Shown in pieces: positions 42,267 to 53,754 of a stretch of DNA of 64,000 nt. Every line of letters begins with the position of its first letter. Positions within the stretch are counted from its first letter, which is position 1. The translations under genes were made by a program, and so were the position numbers. Location of the stretch: contig OX155961.1 in the NCBI GenBank assembly GCA_944548615.1, forward strand, positions 11,058,673 to 11,122,672, read 5' to 3'. The notes under the pieces were generated by a model. It was given only the letters and a program-made list of their open reading frames with translations, did no database searches and was not told the origin of the DNA. This DNA is from Micropterix aruncella (Eukaryota; Arthropoda; Insecta; Lepidoptera; Micropterigidae).

Positions 42267-43238
42267 AAGCGAGCTGTAGTTACTGGCTGAAGGCAGATCG
42301 ACTTTGCTGAAGATACATCGGAGGACTTACTGAAGGTGGTGGTGGATTTGATTGACCAGCCACCTTTCGAAGACTATATGCAAAGACTCTCAGAAGGAGG
42401 TTACCGCAAGGTATAAGGACGATCAATTGTGCGCTGGCAGCTTAGAAGGATTACGAGACTCTTGTGGAGGCGATAGTGGTGGACCTCTGCAAGTGGCGAT
42501 AGCTGACAACCAATGCCTTTTCAACATAATCACCGTTACCAGTATTGGAAAGAGCCCTTGCGGAAGTGCCAAGGGACCTGGCATATACACTGCCGTGAAG
42601 AGTCATGTGAAATAAATGGCGTTTTAGGAGTATGTCTACCGGCGAAAAATTGTCCAAAAACTGAGGGGGATTTGCCAAAAGGGAAACTATCACAATTTTG
42701 TATAATGTCGGAACAAGAGACTGTATGCTGTATTCAACACAGCCCCACGAGCAACAACACGAGATCATCAGAAAACCAGGATAAATCCAATAATGCATCT
42801 TCTATATCACCGCCTACTACAACAACTACCAATAAGTCACCGGTCATCTCTACAATAGCTCCAGAAAAAACTCAAACATCACCACAAGCCATAACTACCA
42901 ATTTCATAAATGACAGTGTGAAAAACGAACTAAATCCGAAAAAATAGCTCTGCAATATTGAGTAAAAATTTAACAATGACAGTCATTGCTGCGTTAGCAA
43001 TTAATTGATTTATTTTATTTTATCTGCATCCAAACTTTTCTCTGGTCGTAACGGTCTCCGTTCCATCGGGTTCAGAAGAGGGAGGAAGAGAGAGTGCACC
43101 CGTGGTCGCGCGCCCACCTGTGCACTATAATATAGCCTGCGCACTTGACTGCTTCCGAACAGTGGACTCTGAGAAGACTAAAGAAGTCACTAGAATCTAC
43201 AATGCAGTCGCTGTGGCCGAACACGGCTAGAAGGATAT
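42267..43238 (+). pseudogene. Serine-protease / clip-domain gene fragment, copy 1
   Basis: Frame 1 (42352-42615) encodes the C-terminal part of a chymotrypsin-fold protease: QLCAGSLEG..DSCGGDSGGPLQ with the catalytic serine, then CLF..ITVTSIGKSPCGSA and GIYTAVKSHVK, then a stop. Frame 3 (42513-42947) encodes a clip-like cysteine pattern C-x8-C-x5-C..C-x8-CC (ESCEINGVLGVCLPAKNC.., FCIMSEQETVCC) followed by a Ser/Thr-rich tail and a stop. Clip domains normally precede the protease; here the order is reversed and the frames differ. The catalytic His and Asp regions are missing. A TATA-like TATAATATA (43126) and an ATG 76 bp later (43202, MQSLWP) close the unit. Nearly identical to 53755-54748. 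Confidence 0.75.
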
Positions 43239-43657
43239 ATATACAACATATCAGTAGCTACCACAAATATTTATAAATATCTATAAATATTTATTATATA
43301 TCTATAAATACCTATAAACATCAATAAATATCTGTATTTATATATCCACTATACGACCTATCTATATCTTTATTTATATCTATATACATATACACATACC
43401 ATCGTCTAACTCCTTCTTCCTAATCACTTCCAATTCCCTACCTCTCCCATCGGTTTTCTATATATTTTTTATATTTAATATGAACTTTGTTTATTTTATA
43501 ATTAATTTTTAAGTGTAATATGCTGAAATCCAAATGTGTAATAAACGATTATAGGCGTAATATTTTTCTTTTTTTTCTACATTTATGCACACGTATGTAT
43601 ATTGTATGCGCTGTATTTTTCCAGAAATAAAATAAAAAATAAATAAATAAAAAGAAA
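43239..43657. repeat. Low-complexity TATAAATA/TATCTA-rich sequence
   Basis: Repeated ATAAATATCTATAAATA strings to about 43400, then AT-rich sequence with AATAAA-rich text near 43625-43650. No gene. Confidence 0.6.
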
Positions 43658-44780
43658 TTATATATGGACCTGTCCTTGAACTTGAACGTACCAGTGATGT
43701 TTGATGCTGATTTCAAGTTTTCCATCTTTCTGTTTCCAAAATGTCACTTTTCTTTTTCTTGTCGCTTCCGTTAACCAGATTCTATGCGCTGTAATGGGAA
43801 ATTTGACTTCAAAAATATAATCATCAGATATTCCATCTGGAGAAGCTCCCAAAAATGGAAATTTAGGGTCAATGAATAATCCACATTGCTGAATTTCCAC
43901 TTTTTCTAGACATATTTTTCATTCTAGTGCAGTTGTTTCATTTTCTTTTCCATGGCAAATTGATGCTACGTTGCTCAAATCCCATTTTCAGTCATGGATT
44001 TAACTAAATTGGCGCATTTTGTGTGTTGTTAACTATTGACAATTTTGCCAAAGTTAGACGCAGTTACCATTTTTCTTCGTAATTCCAACCACTCGCTGCT
44101 TTCACCTTGAATAACCGTAAGTTTTTCAATTCGCAATCGATCATTTTTCTATTTTCCAATTCTTGAAATAACAGAGCTTTGCTTTTTTCGAATATTTCTG
44201 ATGGAACATCGGGTTGGTTGCAATGTTCTCCATAATGCGAATTATTGTTTTTTTTTTCAAAAAAACTTTCTGCTTTTATTTCTTTTATAAAGAATGGATT
44301 TACTTAAATGCCTCTGTCTTCTTTATTCCACTTTTGATATCCTGCCAGAGGGACTTTTGCCTATATATTTTTTATGTAATCTTGAGAGTGGCTGTTTTGT
44401 ATTAAATGATATAACTGCCGCATTACATCGCGCTTGGTAAGACTGCTTTTGGATGTAATTTGTCCTCTTACCACCAATAAATTTTGCAATGATGCCGTTA
44501 AACCTTTCGAGAACATTACTATCTACATCATGAATTAGGCTTCTTGCATGTATTGCTACCTACGTTTTAAGTTATGTAACGTATTCTTTCCCAAATAATG
44601 TCACCCATCAAACAACTCATTGCATCCAGTGTTTCATTTTCCGACAAACAATTTTAAAAACTTCTACATTTATCATGGTTTCCAAATGCATCTATCGGGG
44701 CGTTCAAAATGTCATTATACAGGCAATCAATTTTCTCATCAATTGAAAAGTTTTGACATTTATTATAAGCTACTGCTGAT
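43658..44780 (-). pseudogene. YqaJ-type recombinase domain protein relic (transposon-derived)
   Basis: The C-terminal 80 codons are open (43658-43900): QCGLFIDPKFPFLGASPDGI, then EVKFPI and a KHHWYVQVQGQVHI end. This is the YqaJ nuclease signature (G.SPDG..., vEvKcP, YYyQvQgq). Upstream the frame is broken, but pieces are readable: IQGESSEWLELRRKMVTASN (about 44115-44060) and LERFNGIIAKFIGGKRTNY, QARCNAAVISFNTKQ (about 44520-44400). Insect genomes carry many such mobile-element-like proteins; the exact element type is not known to me. Dead copy. Confidence 0.7.
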
Positions 44781-45029
44781 GTAATATTTCTTCGCATTTT
44801 TAGTTTTTTTTTTCACAGACATTACAAGTTGAATAAAAGCTTTTAAAAAGTAGATACCTACGTTTTGTTTTTTAAATTACAATTCTGCCTATCTGACGGT
44901 TTTCTATATTAGAACGGTCAGAATCGTAGCCTAATAGTATATTATATTTATACATGGTGTATAGCTCTGTCATATGGCTCTAACGCAAATGTATTGGCAT
45001 TGTTTACTGTCCCCTTATATATGACACAT

Positions 45030-45125
45030 TTTGACTCGCGGGAAGCAAGCTGAAGTGGCGCACTTGTTTCAAACTCGCATAAGATCACACCGGTCGTAGG
45101 TTCAAAACCTACCGATATGTATATT
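45030..45125 (+). repeat. tRNA-like / SINE-head candidate
   Basis: A T-arm-like hairpin GTAGG-TTCAAAA-CCTAC with box B GGTTCAAAACC (about 45096), an upstream box A-like TGGCGCACTTG (45055) and a run of Ts shortly after. No good anticodon or acceptor stem can be folded by eye, so it is not called a tRNA gene. Confidence 0.3.
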
Positions 45126-46756
45126 TTTTTTTTGTTTTTATACATAAAGAAACATTGTTATCAAATAAATGAACACTTTTTATTAAAAAAAAAGTAATAT
45201 TGTAAATTAAAAAAAAAAAAAATAAATATTAAATATTATTTTACTTATTATTGTTTCTATTTTTCAACATATGATTTATCATGTTTTTAAACCTCTTTCA
45301 TTTACACGGTGAAATAGCCATCTAAAACCGATATTTTTTTACTTCACATCTCCGATCCATCGAAATGTCAATTTGGTAATAATAAGTCATGAAACAGAGC
45401 GTCGCGAACGCAACCGCATATGTCGGCCTTCGAAGCCGAAATGAACCACGTTTCTAAGAGCCAATAACATTTCATTATAAAAGGTTGGCTGTTATGCCAT
45501 TTGAATCAGTAATTGATCCCCACATAAGAACCATATTGACCCAATGTCGCTTGCGGCATTTTGAATGCCAGCGCGTCGTCGCGAGAAGAGCGCGCTCATC
45601 TCATTGTATGACAAAAATAATATAAACGGGCTCTGCAAAATATTATTTTTAAAATATACTGATATTTTATTTGAAAAAAATAATCGTCAGTACTACAAGT
45701 TTATTGTACATAGTTTATGTAAAAAAAAACAAACTTGAAAAAAACACACAGTAATAAGTAATATTTAACAGTGAATATGGATGAAAGTTACACTTTTTAT
45801 ATAATTTTTTTTAACAAGAAAAACTTATTTTTTTAAATTTATGCGAAAGCATTCCTCTTTACAACTATTGTTAAAATGCCGTAGTATTTTTTTTGAGTTT
45901 CTTGATCGTGCAGTTTAGTGTGAGGCACGTTTCAAAAAATGCTCTAAAATGAAAATTTCCTGTATAGCTCCCAGATTTAATTATTTTCCTCAATTTTCCA
46001 ATACTTAAAAAAAAATCTGAAATAGCTATCTACTTAAGAAAGGTACTGTGAGTTACGATAATTTTTTTTTGTTGGCTAACATCATCAGTTATTTCAGTAT
46101 GACTGTTCAAAAATTGCCAAAAAATGTAATTTTCGAAATTTACCTACATCGTCGCCTTAATAATATTACCAGATCATTATTAGAACATTATTAATATTAC
46201 ACGGGATTCCGCCGGATTTTCACACAGCGGATTCTAATACAAAATGACGTTTGTATCAGGGTTTGCAGACGTCAGGTTTTCTGACGCGTGTGCTGAATTT
46301 GCAGCATGCGCTCACATCCGCGATTAGGTTTGTGTTTTCCGAATTTGATTTTGTTCTACATACATTTCCAAACAATTCGTAAGGACTGCCTGGATCGGCG
46401 AAAGGGCTCAGACGACTTTAATATAATATTTAATTACAGGATATCAATCAAGTAAGCCATATGTAAAAGAAATATTATATCGTATAGCTTGCAGAGCGAT
46501 ATATACATTGTTTAATAATCATAAATTGAATCACAAAAGTCATAATACAATTAGAGCAGTACAAAAGATAATAAAATAAAATATTAAACAATACAAAAAT
46601 GATCAAAACTTATCAACTGTAGAAACTAAAATCTAAGGTACATATTTTAAAGTTTTATATCTAGGGACTTCATCCAGCTTTGTGCGAGGTCGGTGGCAAG
46701 GTGGAAAATGCATTTTTGTGCTGTCAATCATCATCTGCGGGTAGGCGGCCAACTGC
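45126..46756. other. AT-rich intergenic, nothing recognised
   Basis: No repeat or exon supported before the assembly gap. Confidence 0.45.
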
Positions 46757-46956
46757 NNNNNNNNNNNNNNNNNNNNNNNNNNNNNNNNNNNNNNNNNNNN
46801 NNNNNNNNNNNNNNNNNNNNNNNNNNNNNNNNNNNNNNNNNNNNNNNNNNNNNNNNNNNNNNNNNNNNNNNNNNNNNNNNNNNNNNNNNNNNNNNNNNNN
46901 NNNNNNNNNNNNNNNNNNNNNNNNNNNNNNNNNNNNNNNNNNNNNNNNNNNNNNNN
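46757..46956. other. Assembly gap of 200 N
   Basis: Exactly 200 unknown bases, a conventional gap size, so the true length is not given. The two tandem units on its right suggest a collapsed repeat array. Open frames crossing it are meaningless. Confidence 0.98.
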
Positions 46957-47192
46957 CTTGTTATTCGTGTATCTTATATATTTATTAATATCTATAGGGG
47001 CCGGCCGAAACGGTTACGCGCGGCTCTGTCAAACGACGCAAAGTGCCTATAGACGCTGTTGGCGTCCGAAAGGTTCATCTTGTTAGTCATGTATATTATA
47101 TATTTATGTAATATATATCGGGGCTGGCCAAAATGCGGGTTTGCAATCGACGCAAAATGCCTATATGTATTGCTGGCGTCCGACCGGTTAAA
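46957..47192. repeat. Tandem repeat of about 120 bp next to the gap
   Basis: Two units start CTTGTTATTCGTGTAT (46957) and CTTGTTAGTCATGTAT (47078) and share CGACGCAAAGTGCCTATA and TGGCGTCCGA. The array probably continues into the N gap. Confidence 0.75.
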
Positions 47193-47833
47193 GAAGTCCG
47201 ACCGAACATTTCATAAACACCTATTCGGCGGTAGATTACGTTAGTTTATTTAAACTATCTTAAAAATGTTAGGTTTTGAAATATTGCGTGATCGACGCTA
47301 TTTCCTATCAGATGTAGCATTAAAATAATAGAAGCTAGCATTGTTTTTTTTTTGTAAATGAAAAAGGTGCCAGTACCATATAAATTAACATGACAATGTT
47401 TCGTTGACGTAAATTATACTATAACAAATGTAGACTCCAAGACATTTTTAGGAGGTGGTTATAATATAGATCTGGAGGTTAAGGAGTCCCAATTCCGACG
47501 TTTATAAATTGAGAAGCAGCCTTCTTGGAAGATAACTACTTTTATTTCGCTTTTATTTCACACGTACAATTAGATGTGATTAAAATGCAGTGTATAGTAT
47601 ACTTTTCTGATCTTTAATCTGAAGATTATCACATTGATCGTAATCTTTTTTGCTTGAAAATGTCTTTCGTTGATAATTTTTCAGCACAACCTTTTACGCG
47701 ACGACTAACTTATGACTGATTCTTTAGTCGCACAGTGAATTTCAAGCCCTTATCCGACCCATCCCCTGCTCGACGACGTAAGCACACAAACACGCAGGTT
47801 GAATTCATTTTGCAACGCACGATGGTCTATTTC
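47193..47833. other. Intergenic, nothing recognised
   Basis: No supported feature. Confidence 0.5.
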
Positions 47834-48167
47834 TACACGACTGCCCAACATTATAGAAAGTAATGTGTTCAGGGTTCAAGTATGTTTTGATCTATGTATG
47901 TTTTCCGTTTCTTTATTCCACCATAACTTCTAAACGCTTAAACCGATTTATAAGTATGTGCTATTGTTAAAATCATTATGTCATCCCGAGTGCCATAGGG
48001 TATCTAAACTGTCCAAATATCAAGTAAGTAGCTGTGTAAATCTTCAAATGTCCACATGCCAATAAATGAACATAAATATGTCGTGTTTATTGTGAAATGA
48101 AAGGTCTGATTAAGTGCATTCCGGAAACATACGGAATATTTTTATTCTTTTTAATATATTTATTTGT
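47834..48167. mobile_element. HX repeat, copy 4 (reverse), centre deleted
   Basis: Starts TACACGACTGCCCAACA and ends TTTTAATATATTTATTTGTT, i.e. the reverse of copy 1. The right block is complete. The left block is reduced to its last 30 bases after GGAAACATACGGAATA, so the copy lacks the centre and the subterminal repeat. Confidence 0.6.
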
Positions 48168-48248
48168 TTAAATTGTTCTCGTTTAGTGAAAACTATTTTT
48201 TCGGTGTCAGTATAGTTAATGTTTGCCTACTTTGTACACTGTTTTGGA

Positions 48249-48907
48249 ATTATTGCAATATAGCAACCTTTCTAAAAAATAAAGAAATACTACTAGATTT
48301 GATCATTGTGATGCTAGATGTGAAAGAAAAATGCTTCGGACGCGTAAAATTCGAGACAAAAAACAAATTTAATTTAAAAAAAAGTTTTTTTAACTCAGTT
48401 TTTAAGATTGTTTTTAAAAAACTAATATAACCTCCTGCCATATAGGTGATTATGTATTATTAAAAAATAACGAACAACCTACCGAAGTGTATGGGTTTGA
48501 CGCTTCTTTGAATGCCTATATTTCACTTAATTATTGAGACCGAAAAAAATAGGGCAGTTTCGGAATCAGCGTGGTGAATATAGTTTGTCTACTCTTTATT
48601 GTGAATATTTCACAATGGGCGGGTTTATTGTCATGTGACAATTTCTTACAACCAACCCTACTGTGACGTGTTTATATGTATGTGTGCGTGTAACATGTGT
48701 GTGGCTTGTTATTGCATCCGATCGACTGAATTGAAAATGCAATTCCGTTAATTTGATCCCAACAGAAAATGGTAACCCAGCCGGGAATCGAACCCAGGAC
48801 CTTACAATGTAAGATCAGGCGACCTAACCACTATGCCACCGGGCCGTGTAATAATATGTGATGTGAAAAAATCAACAACGTAGAACAGGTTCCTATAATG
48901 CAATAAT
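48249..48907. mobile_element. TIR transposon, family I (copy 2), with a nested SINE
   Basis: Ends ATTATTGCAATATAGCAACC and GGTTCCTATAATGCAATAAT. The interior is the reverse of 32599-33435 (GGAATCAGCGTGGTGAATAT at 48576). It is interrupted by the SINE at about 48610-48845. Confidence 0.65.
48610..48845 (-). mobile_element. tRNA-derived SINE
   Basis: The minus strand begins GGCCCGGTGGCATAGTGG (box A TGGCATAGTGG), continues to GGTTCGATTCC (box B) and closes an acceptor-like pairing GCCCGGT/GCTGGGT. The body then runs about 160 bp to ..ATGACAATAAACCCGCCC. The head looks like a tRNA, but the anticodon loop lacks the invariant T33 and the variable loop is too short. A SINE head is therefore more likely than a tRNA gene. 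Target duplication not identified. Confidence 0.65.
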
Positions 48908-49306
48908 ACTACTGTTTTTCCCTGAAAAGTAATTAGGAAATTAAAAAAATAAATCACTAGTGGGCGCTACAGTATGACGTGACAAACGTAGGACATGAGA
49001 GTATTTTTTTTCTAATTCCTGCTTCTCTAACATTTCGTGCGTGTGTCGGCAACCCCAGTATCATCTAATTACAGAATATTTACGGTAGCAGCAAGGTCTC
49101 GGCCATCGTACTTCTAAATACACGCATCGCAGCAGAGGGGGAGCGTTTATTATTACGACAGACGCATAAAAATATGGCGCAAGTGTCGAAAATAGCGTGC
49201 CAACGCAAAGAATAAAACGACGATTTATAAATAACCGACAGACCACAATACGGAAGGTCACGAATCCTCAGATCAGAACAGTTGAATGTTGGTTTCCGTG
49301 CATATA
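48908..49306. other. Intergenic, nothing recognised
   Basis: No supported feature. Confidence 0.45.
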
Positions 49307-50907
49307 CACTACTGTGAAAAAGTCTTCGAACAGTTACCCACAAAATAAACGAGGTGTCGTATTTTTGAAAGTAACTAAGTGAGCCCATTCCTTTTTTTTG
49401 TCGGGCTTGTTCATTCATCGCAGGAGTCATAAAACTTTATTAGACATTTCTGCAACCTACCTGGGTTGGGAAACAATTAGAAGAGTGGACAATGGGTAAA
49501 TTTTCACAAAATGCCGTTCTCGTCTTTACCTGAAAAAGGGGTTGTATTTAATACTAATATTATTTTTGAGTAGTTGTATATTGAGCACGTCGCAAAACGG
49601 TTATTGTGACATAGTTTTTGATTCTCTCTGCGAATATTACAAAAATATATAATTCGAAATACCGTCGTTTAACCCTGCCGCGGAAAATTGTTTATATTGC
49701 TGTTGACCTGTGACCTCTTTAATTATATTTATTAAAATGAATAAAATTAGTGCAATGGATCGACAAAAAAATATTATTTACCATAAAGAAGGATATTCAG
49801 TGCGAAAAATCCAACAACTGTACTGCTTTAGTAATTCATGTACCCGTCTGAATACAGTCTCTCATGAATTCTGACCAAGGGTCTAACCCCATTCACCGAA
49901 AAATACCCCTAAACCATAACAGAACCTCCCCCGTGCTTAACTGTTGCAGCCAAACACTTGTCTTTATATTGTTCTCCGTGGCATCTGCGGACGAATTGGC
50001 GGCGATTAGATCTAAAAATTTTGAATGTGGACTTATCTGTCCAGAGGACTCTTTTCCACTGCCCATGGTCCAAGTTTTATGTTCTTGGGCAAATTTTAAT
50101 CGTCTCTGACGATTATTCTTACGAAGTAATGGTTTCCGCTTGGTCACACACCCTCGAAGATTATTTTTCAGCAGGACTTTTCGAACCGCCGATGGGGTCA
50201 CCAAAACGCCGCAAGACTCATTAAGATCCTGGGCCAGATCACGGTTTGAGTTTTTTTTTGACCTCAAGGATGAGACCACTTTATAGTGCTGTGATTATTC
50301 AACAATCTTTTTAGGTCTTCCACTCCTCGGACAGTCTTCGATTTGGCCGGTATTTTTGAATTTTTTGATCACATTATTGATCCCACAAACAGATTTTCCA
50401 GTCAATTGTTGGATTTTTCGCACTGAATGTCCCTCTTTACGGTGAATAATATTTTTTTCTCGATCCATTGCACTAATTTTATTCATTTTAATAAAATATA
50501 TTAAAAAAGTTCACAAAAAGTTCAACAGCAATATAAACAATTTTCCGCGGCAGGGTTAAACGACGGTATTTCGAATTATATATTTTTTAAATATTCGCAG
50601 AGAGAATTGAAAACTATTTCACAATAACCGTTTTGCGACGTGCTCAATATGCAACTACTCAAAAATAACATTAGTATTAAATACAACCCCTTTTTCAGGT
50701 AAAGACGAGAACGGCATTTTGTGAAAATTTAACCATTGTCCACTCTTCTATGTTTCCCAACCCAGGTAGGTTGCAGAACTGTCTAATAAAGTTTTATGAC
50801 TCCTCGAAGCCCGACAAAAAAAGGAATGGGCGCACTTGATTACTTTCAAAAATACGACACCTCGTTTATTTTGTGGGCAACTGTTCGAAGACTTTTTCAC
50901 AGTAGTG
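49307..50907 (-). mobile_element. Tc1-like transposon with 500-bp inverted arms (rearranged)
   Basis: Flanked by TA (49305-49306, 50908-50909), ends CACTACTGTGAAAAAGTCTT and complement. Arms 49307-49820 and 50403-50907 are near-identical inverted copies of the 5' terminus. They include the 5' UTR and about the first 27 codons of the transposase. Tc1 elements normally have much shorter arms. The 3' third of the transposase gene has been replaced by the inverted 5' end. Confidence 0.85.
49830..50486 (-). pseudogene. Tc1-like transposase, 3'-truncated
   Basis: Starts MNKISAMDREKNIIHRKEGH. Two helix-turn-helix segments follow (VRKIQQLTGKSV..NNVIKKF, and LAQDLNESCGVLVTPSAVRK) with the GRPKK linker between. 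In the downstream frame come VLWTDKSTF (first catalytic Asp), NRRQFVRR, and TVKHGGGSVMV. One in-frame stop (about 50294) and a frameshift (near 50070) are present. The second Asp and Glu region are lost to the rearrangement. Non-functional. Confidence 0.8.
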
Positions 50908-50909
50908 TA

Positions 50910-52234
50910 CATGTACATACAGTATTCAGTATTCAATTTATTCATTCAGAATATACAATAAAAGCATGAATTATCAATTAAAGCTAATTATCGCATATTA
51001 GAATTCGTCAGTTGGTAGTAATATATAATAATAAATATATGTAGATATAAAACTATTAAAGCAGAAATAATAATTTGACAATAGCTTTGACAAAAGTCGG
51101 CTTTACACGTCAGACAAATAAAATTAAAAAAATAGAGCTGAATCCATGTACATGAGTATACATATAAAATAGATAATTATAATAAGAATATTAATAGTCA
51201 TTTTAGGCGCTCTACAAAAAATCACACAATAGAAAGTATCAAAACAAAATTGAAAAAAAACAACGTATGTATATGGTCAGTTATGTTACGTTAAAAATTG
51301 TCATCTACATATTAAATATTGAATTCATAATATTATTATTAAACAATAAACATTAATATGAGGTACCTGAAAGTTACACATTAAATGTTATTCCCATTTG
51401 AAAGAATTGGCATGCTCAAAAAAATCACCCAGCTTAGAGAAAGCACGTGTGTGTGGATTGCAGCTTTTGTTTAATACATATTTTAAACGCCTTTGTTTCA
51501 TCTTTCTGGTGGAGAGTGGTAACGTATTTACCATTGGAAATATCTATTTATCTACAATATTTATGACTACTACAACTTACCTCAATTATGAGCCGTTTTG
51601 GAGTTTTGAAGTTCGGAATCTTCTTAAATATGGCTAATTACACGAAATCTCCTACGCCAATTATTCATTTAAAATATATTATTTGCAGTGAAGCCATATA
51701 AAAGATAGTATATATTATGATGTACTGTCACTATGCACACCATGTTGAACAGCTGTTCTTAGCATATTGCATAAGTCAGGAAACAAAGCGGGAGACACAT
51801 TACAGAGTTCAAGCAACATACCCAGTATTTCCCCTCCGTATACTGCTGACAAAGTCGAGCATTCTTAGGAATATATCGTTTGTACTCACACAGCGTATGT
51901 AGTTTATCGTTTTGGGTATTCTGCGACGGTTTTCGTTTAAATAGTTATTAAAAATACAATGCCTGGATGTGTTAGGTGCTCTAGGGGATATAGGTAATTC
52001 GCCATATTGAATAGGATATAACTCAGAAACGGCTCATAATTGAGATCAGTCGTTGTAGTAATTATAGTTCTACATAAAGAGATCTTTCCATTGGTACATG
52101 ATTTATAGCTATTGAAAAAGTGGGCCCATTCTCTTTTAAAACCAATAATTTAATATGAAAACATAGTTATTTAATTAATCGAAATATTGATCCATATTAT
52201 TATATATATGCAGTTTTGCCAGTTTAAATGCCTC
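50910..52234. other. Intergenic, nothing recognised
   Basis: AT-rich; short open frames at 51398 and 51717 lack features. Confidence 0.45.
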
Positions 52235-52640
52235 CGCTACCTGGCGCTACCTCGCCCCCTGGCTACCAGTTTTGGTAGGATATCTCCGTCTGGAATTAAC
52301 CTTCAGGATACCTCCATCCTCCCGACTGGTTGCGGTACCGAAGTCCCTTACGCGGCTTGCCGTAATTTAGCGGTGATTCAGTTTGAATCTATCGCGGACC
52401 AAAGGCATCTTTTGCCCGCCTCAGGTAGCCTAATGGTCATTACAAAATTGTTCGACGACAGGTCAACATCCACCCCCGCTGCTTAGGAGATACATTTCCA
52501 TAGTAGATACCCAGACTCCTTCAGCAATTAGTCAGAGTGCACAACCGATTGGCCTCGCTGAACGGTGCGCAAACCGTCCAGTAGTGCCTGGAGGCAATCC
52601 CCAAAGGGAAACCGATCCACCAGCCGTGAGGCCTGAGACG
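52235..52640. mobile_element. RB retroposon, diverged reverse copy
   Basis: The reverse complement matches RB: ACGGTTTGCGCACCGTTCAG, GTCCGCGATAGATTC and TGAATCACCG appear in the same order as at 13153-13355. More diverged than other copies; ends uncertain. Confidence 0.6.
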
Positions 52641-53261
52641 CGAGACGCAGAAGTTAAATCGTGAGTTGGACCGATCCGAGTACAAAATGGATTTTGTCAC
52701 CCAAGCTGTATGAAACCATTCGCTACCAAAGACAGAATCGAGGACAGAAAGAAAGTGAAGCTGGATCTTAAAGAGACGAGCTGCAAACCAGATCAGCGGT
52801 GACTATAAAGTACTGTAGTATATAGACTGTGACGATGTCCTGACTCCCATTTTCCACACCAAGAATGTTTACGGAGGACATCATCATCATTATTATAATA
52901 GCACAGCGATACATATTCTACTCACTGATACTGATAAATGATTTGAGTACATGTTCAGTACTCAGTTTATGGATAGTTATCGTGCCTCTAAATCTATCGT
53001 TATGCCAATTTTCATCTCTTTCACTCATATTAGGTATAGGCATGCGACGCTGGGGGCGTGTTATCTCACGTTATCAGAAGTGAATTACTGTTTAGAATCC
53101 ACAACACGAAGATTATGACATGCTGCATTAATCCCGCAGCCAACGATGCGTCACAGAGGGGCGATTCATCTAATTAAATGGTCTCTCAACTCGATCTTTG
53201 ACCTCTCCTGTAATTGGTACCGTCTGCGGAGTTGATTCTCTTCAATGCCTAACATTGTAAT
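52641..53261. other. Intergenic, nothing recognised
   Basis: No supported feature. Confidence 0.45.
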
Positions 53262-53305
53262 AACAAGTAAATATATTAAAAGGAATAAAAACACGACTGC
53301 CGTTA

Positions 53306-53615
53306 AGGGATCTCTAGACGATCAAGCACGCTTGTCAAGAATCACGTCCCGGGCTGGGAGAGGATCGTAAACCGCAGGAAATATGTTTTTTTTTATATTT
53401 ACGAAAAATGCCTAGTTGTGTAGTTTTATACCAGGGAGTCAATCATTCGTCAATCAATTACGTCTAATTAACGTGACTCCCTAGTATAAACTACAAAATT
53501 AGGCATTTTTGGTAAATATTACGAAAAAATATTTGCATATTTCCTACGGTTTACGATCCCCTCCCTGCCCGCGACGCGAAGCTTGTCAAGCATGCTTGAT
53601 CGTCTAGAGAGCCCC
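53306..53615. mobile_element. Palindromic PIF/Harbinger-like MITE, family H (copy 2), TTA duplication
   Basis: TTA at 53303-53305 and 53616-53618. The HX sequence without insertion reads GCCGTTA..AAAAAGGG. Inverted ends AGGGATCTCTAGACGATCAA and ..TTGATCGTCTAGAGAGCCCC. Same family as 37415-37719. Confidence 0.8.
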
Positions 53616-53754
53616 TTACAAAAAGGGAACTACTGTATTTATAATTATTTTTATTACGGTTTTTTATGAAATATTTGGGGTTTATGTATTTATCCATATA
53701 GATACATATATATTTCGTAATATACTGTCGTAATTAATATAATATATATCGTAT

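Noticed and set aside
42451..42798. 115-codon antisense frame, repeated at 53937-54293
   Set aside because: Antisense shadow of the protease/clip fragment, duplicated with it.
46680..47052. Open frames crossing the N run
   Set aside because: Most codons are unknown bases; no evidence of coding on either side.
48772..48845. A functional tRNA gene on the minus strand
   Set aside because: Box A/B and acceptor pairing present, but the loop lacks T33, the variable loop is too short and a SINE body follows.
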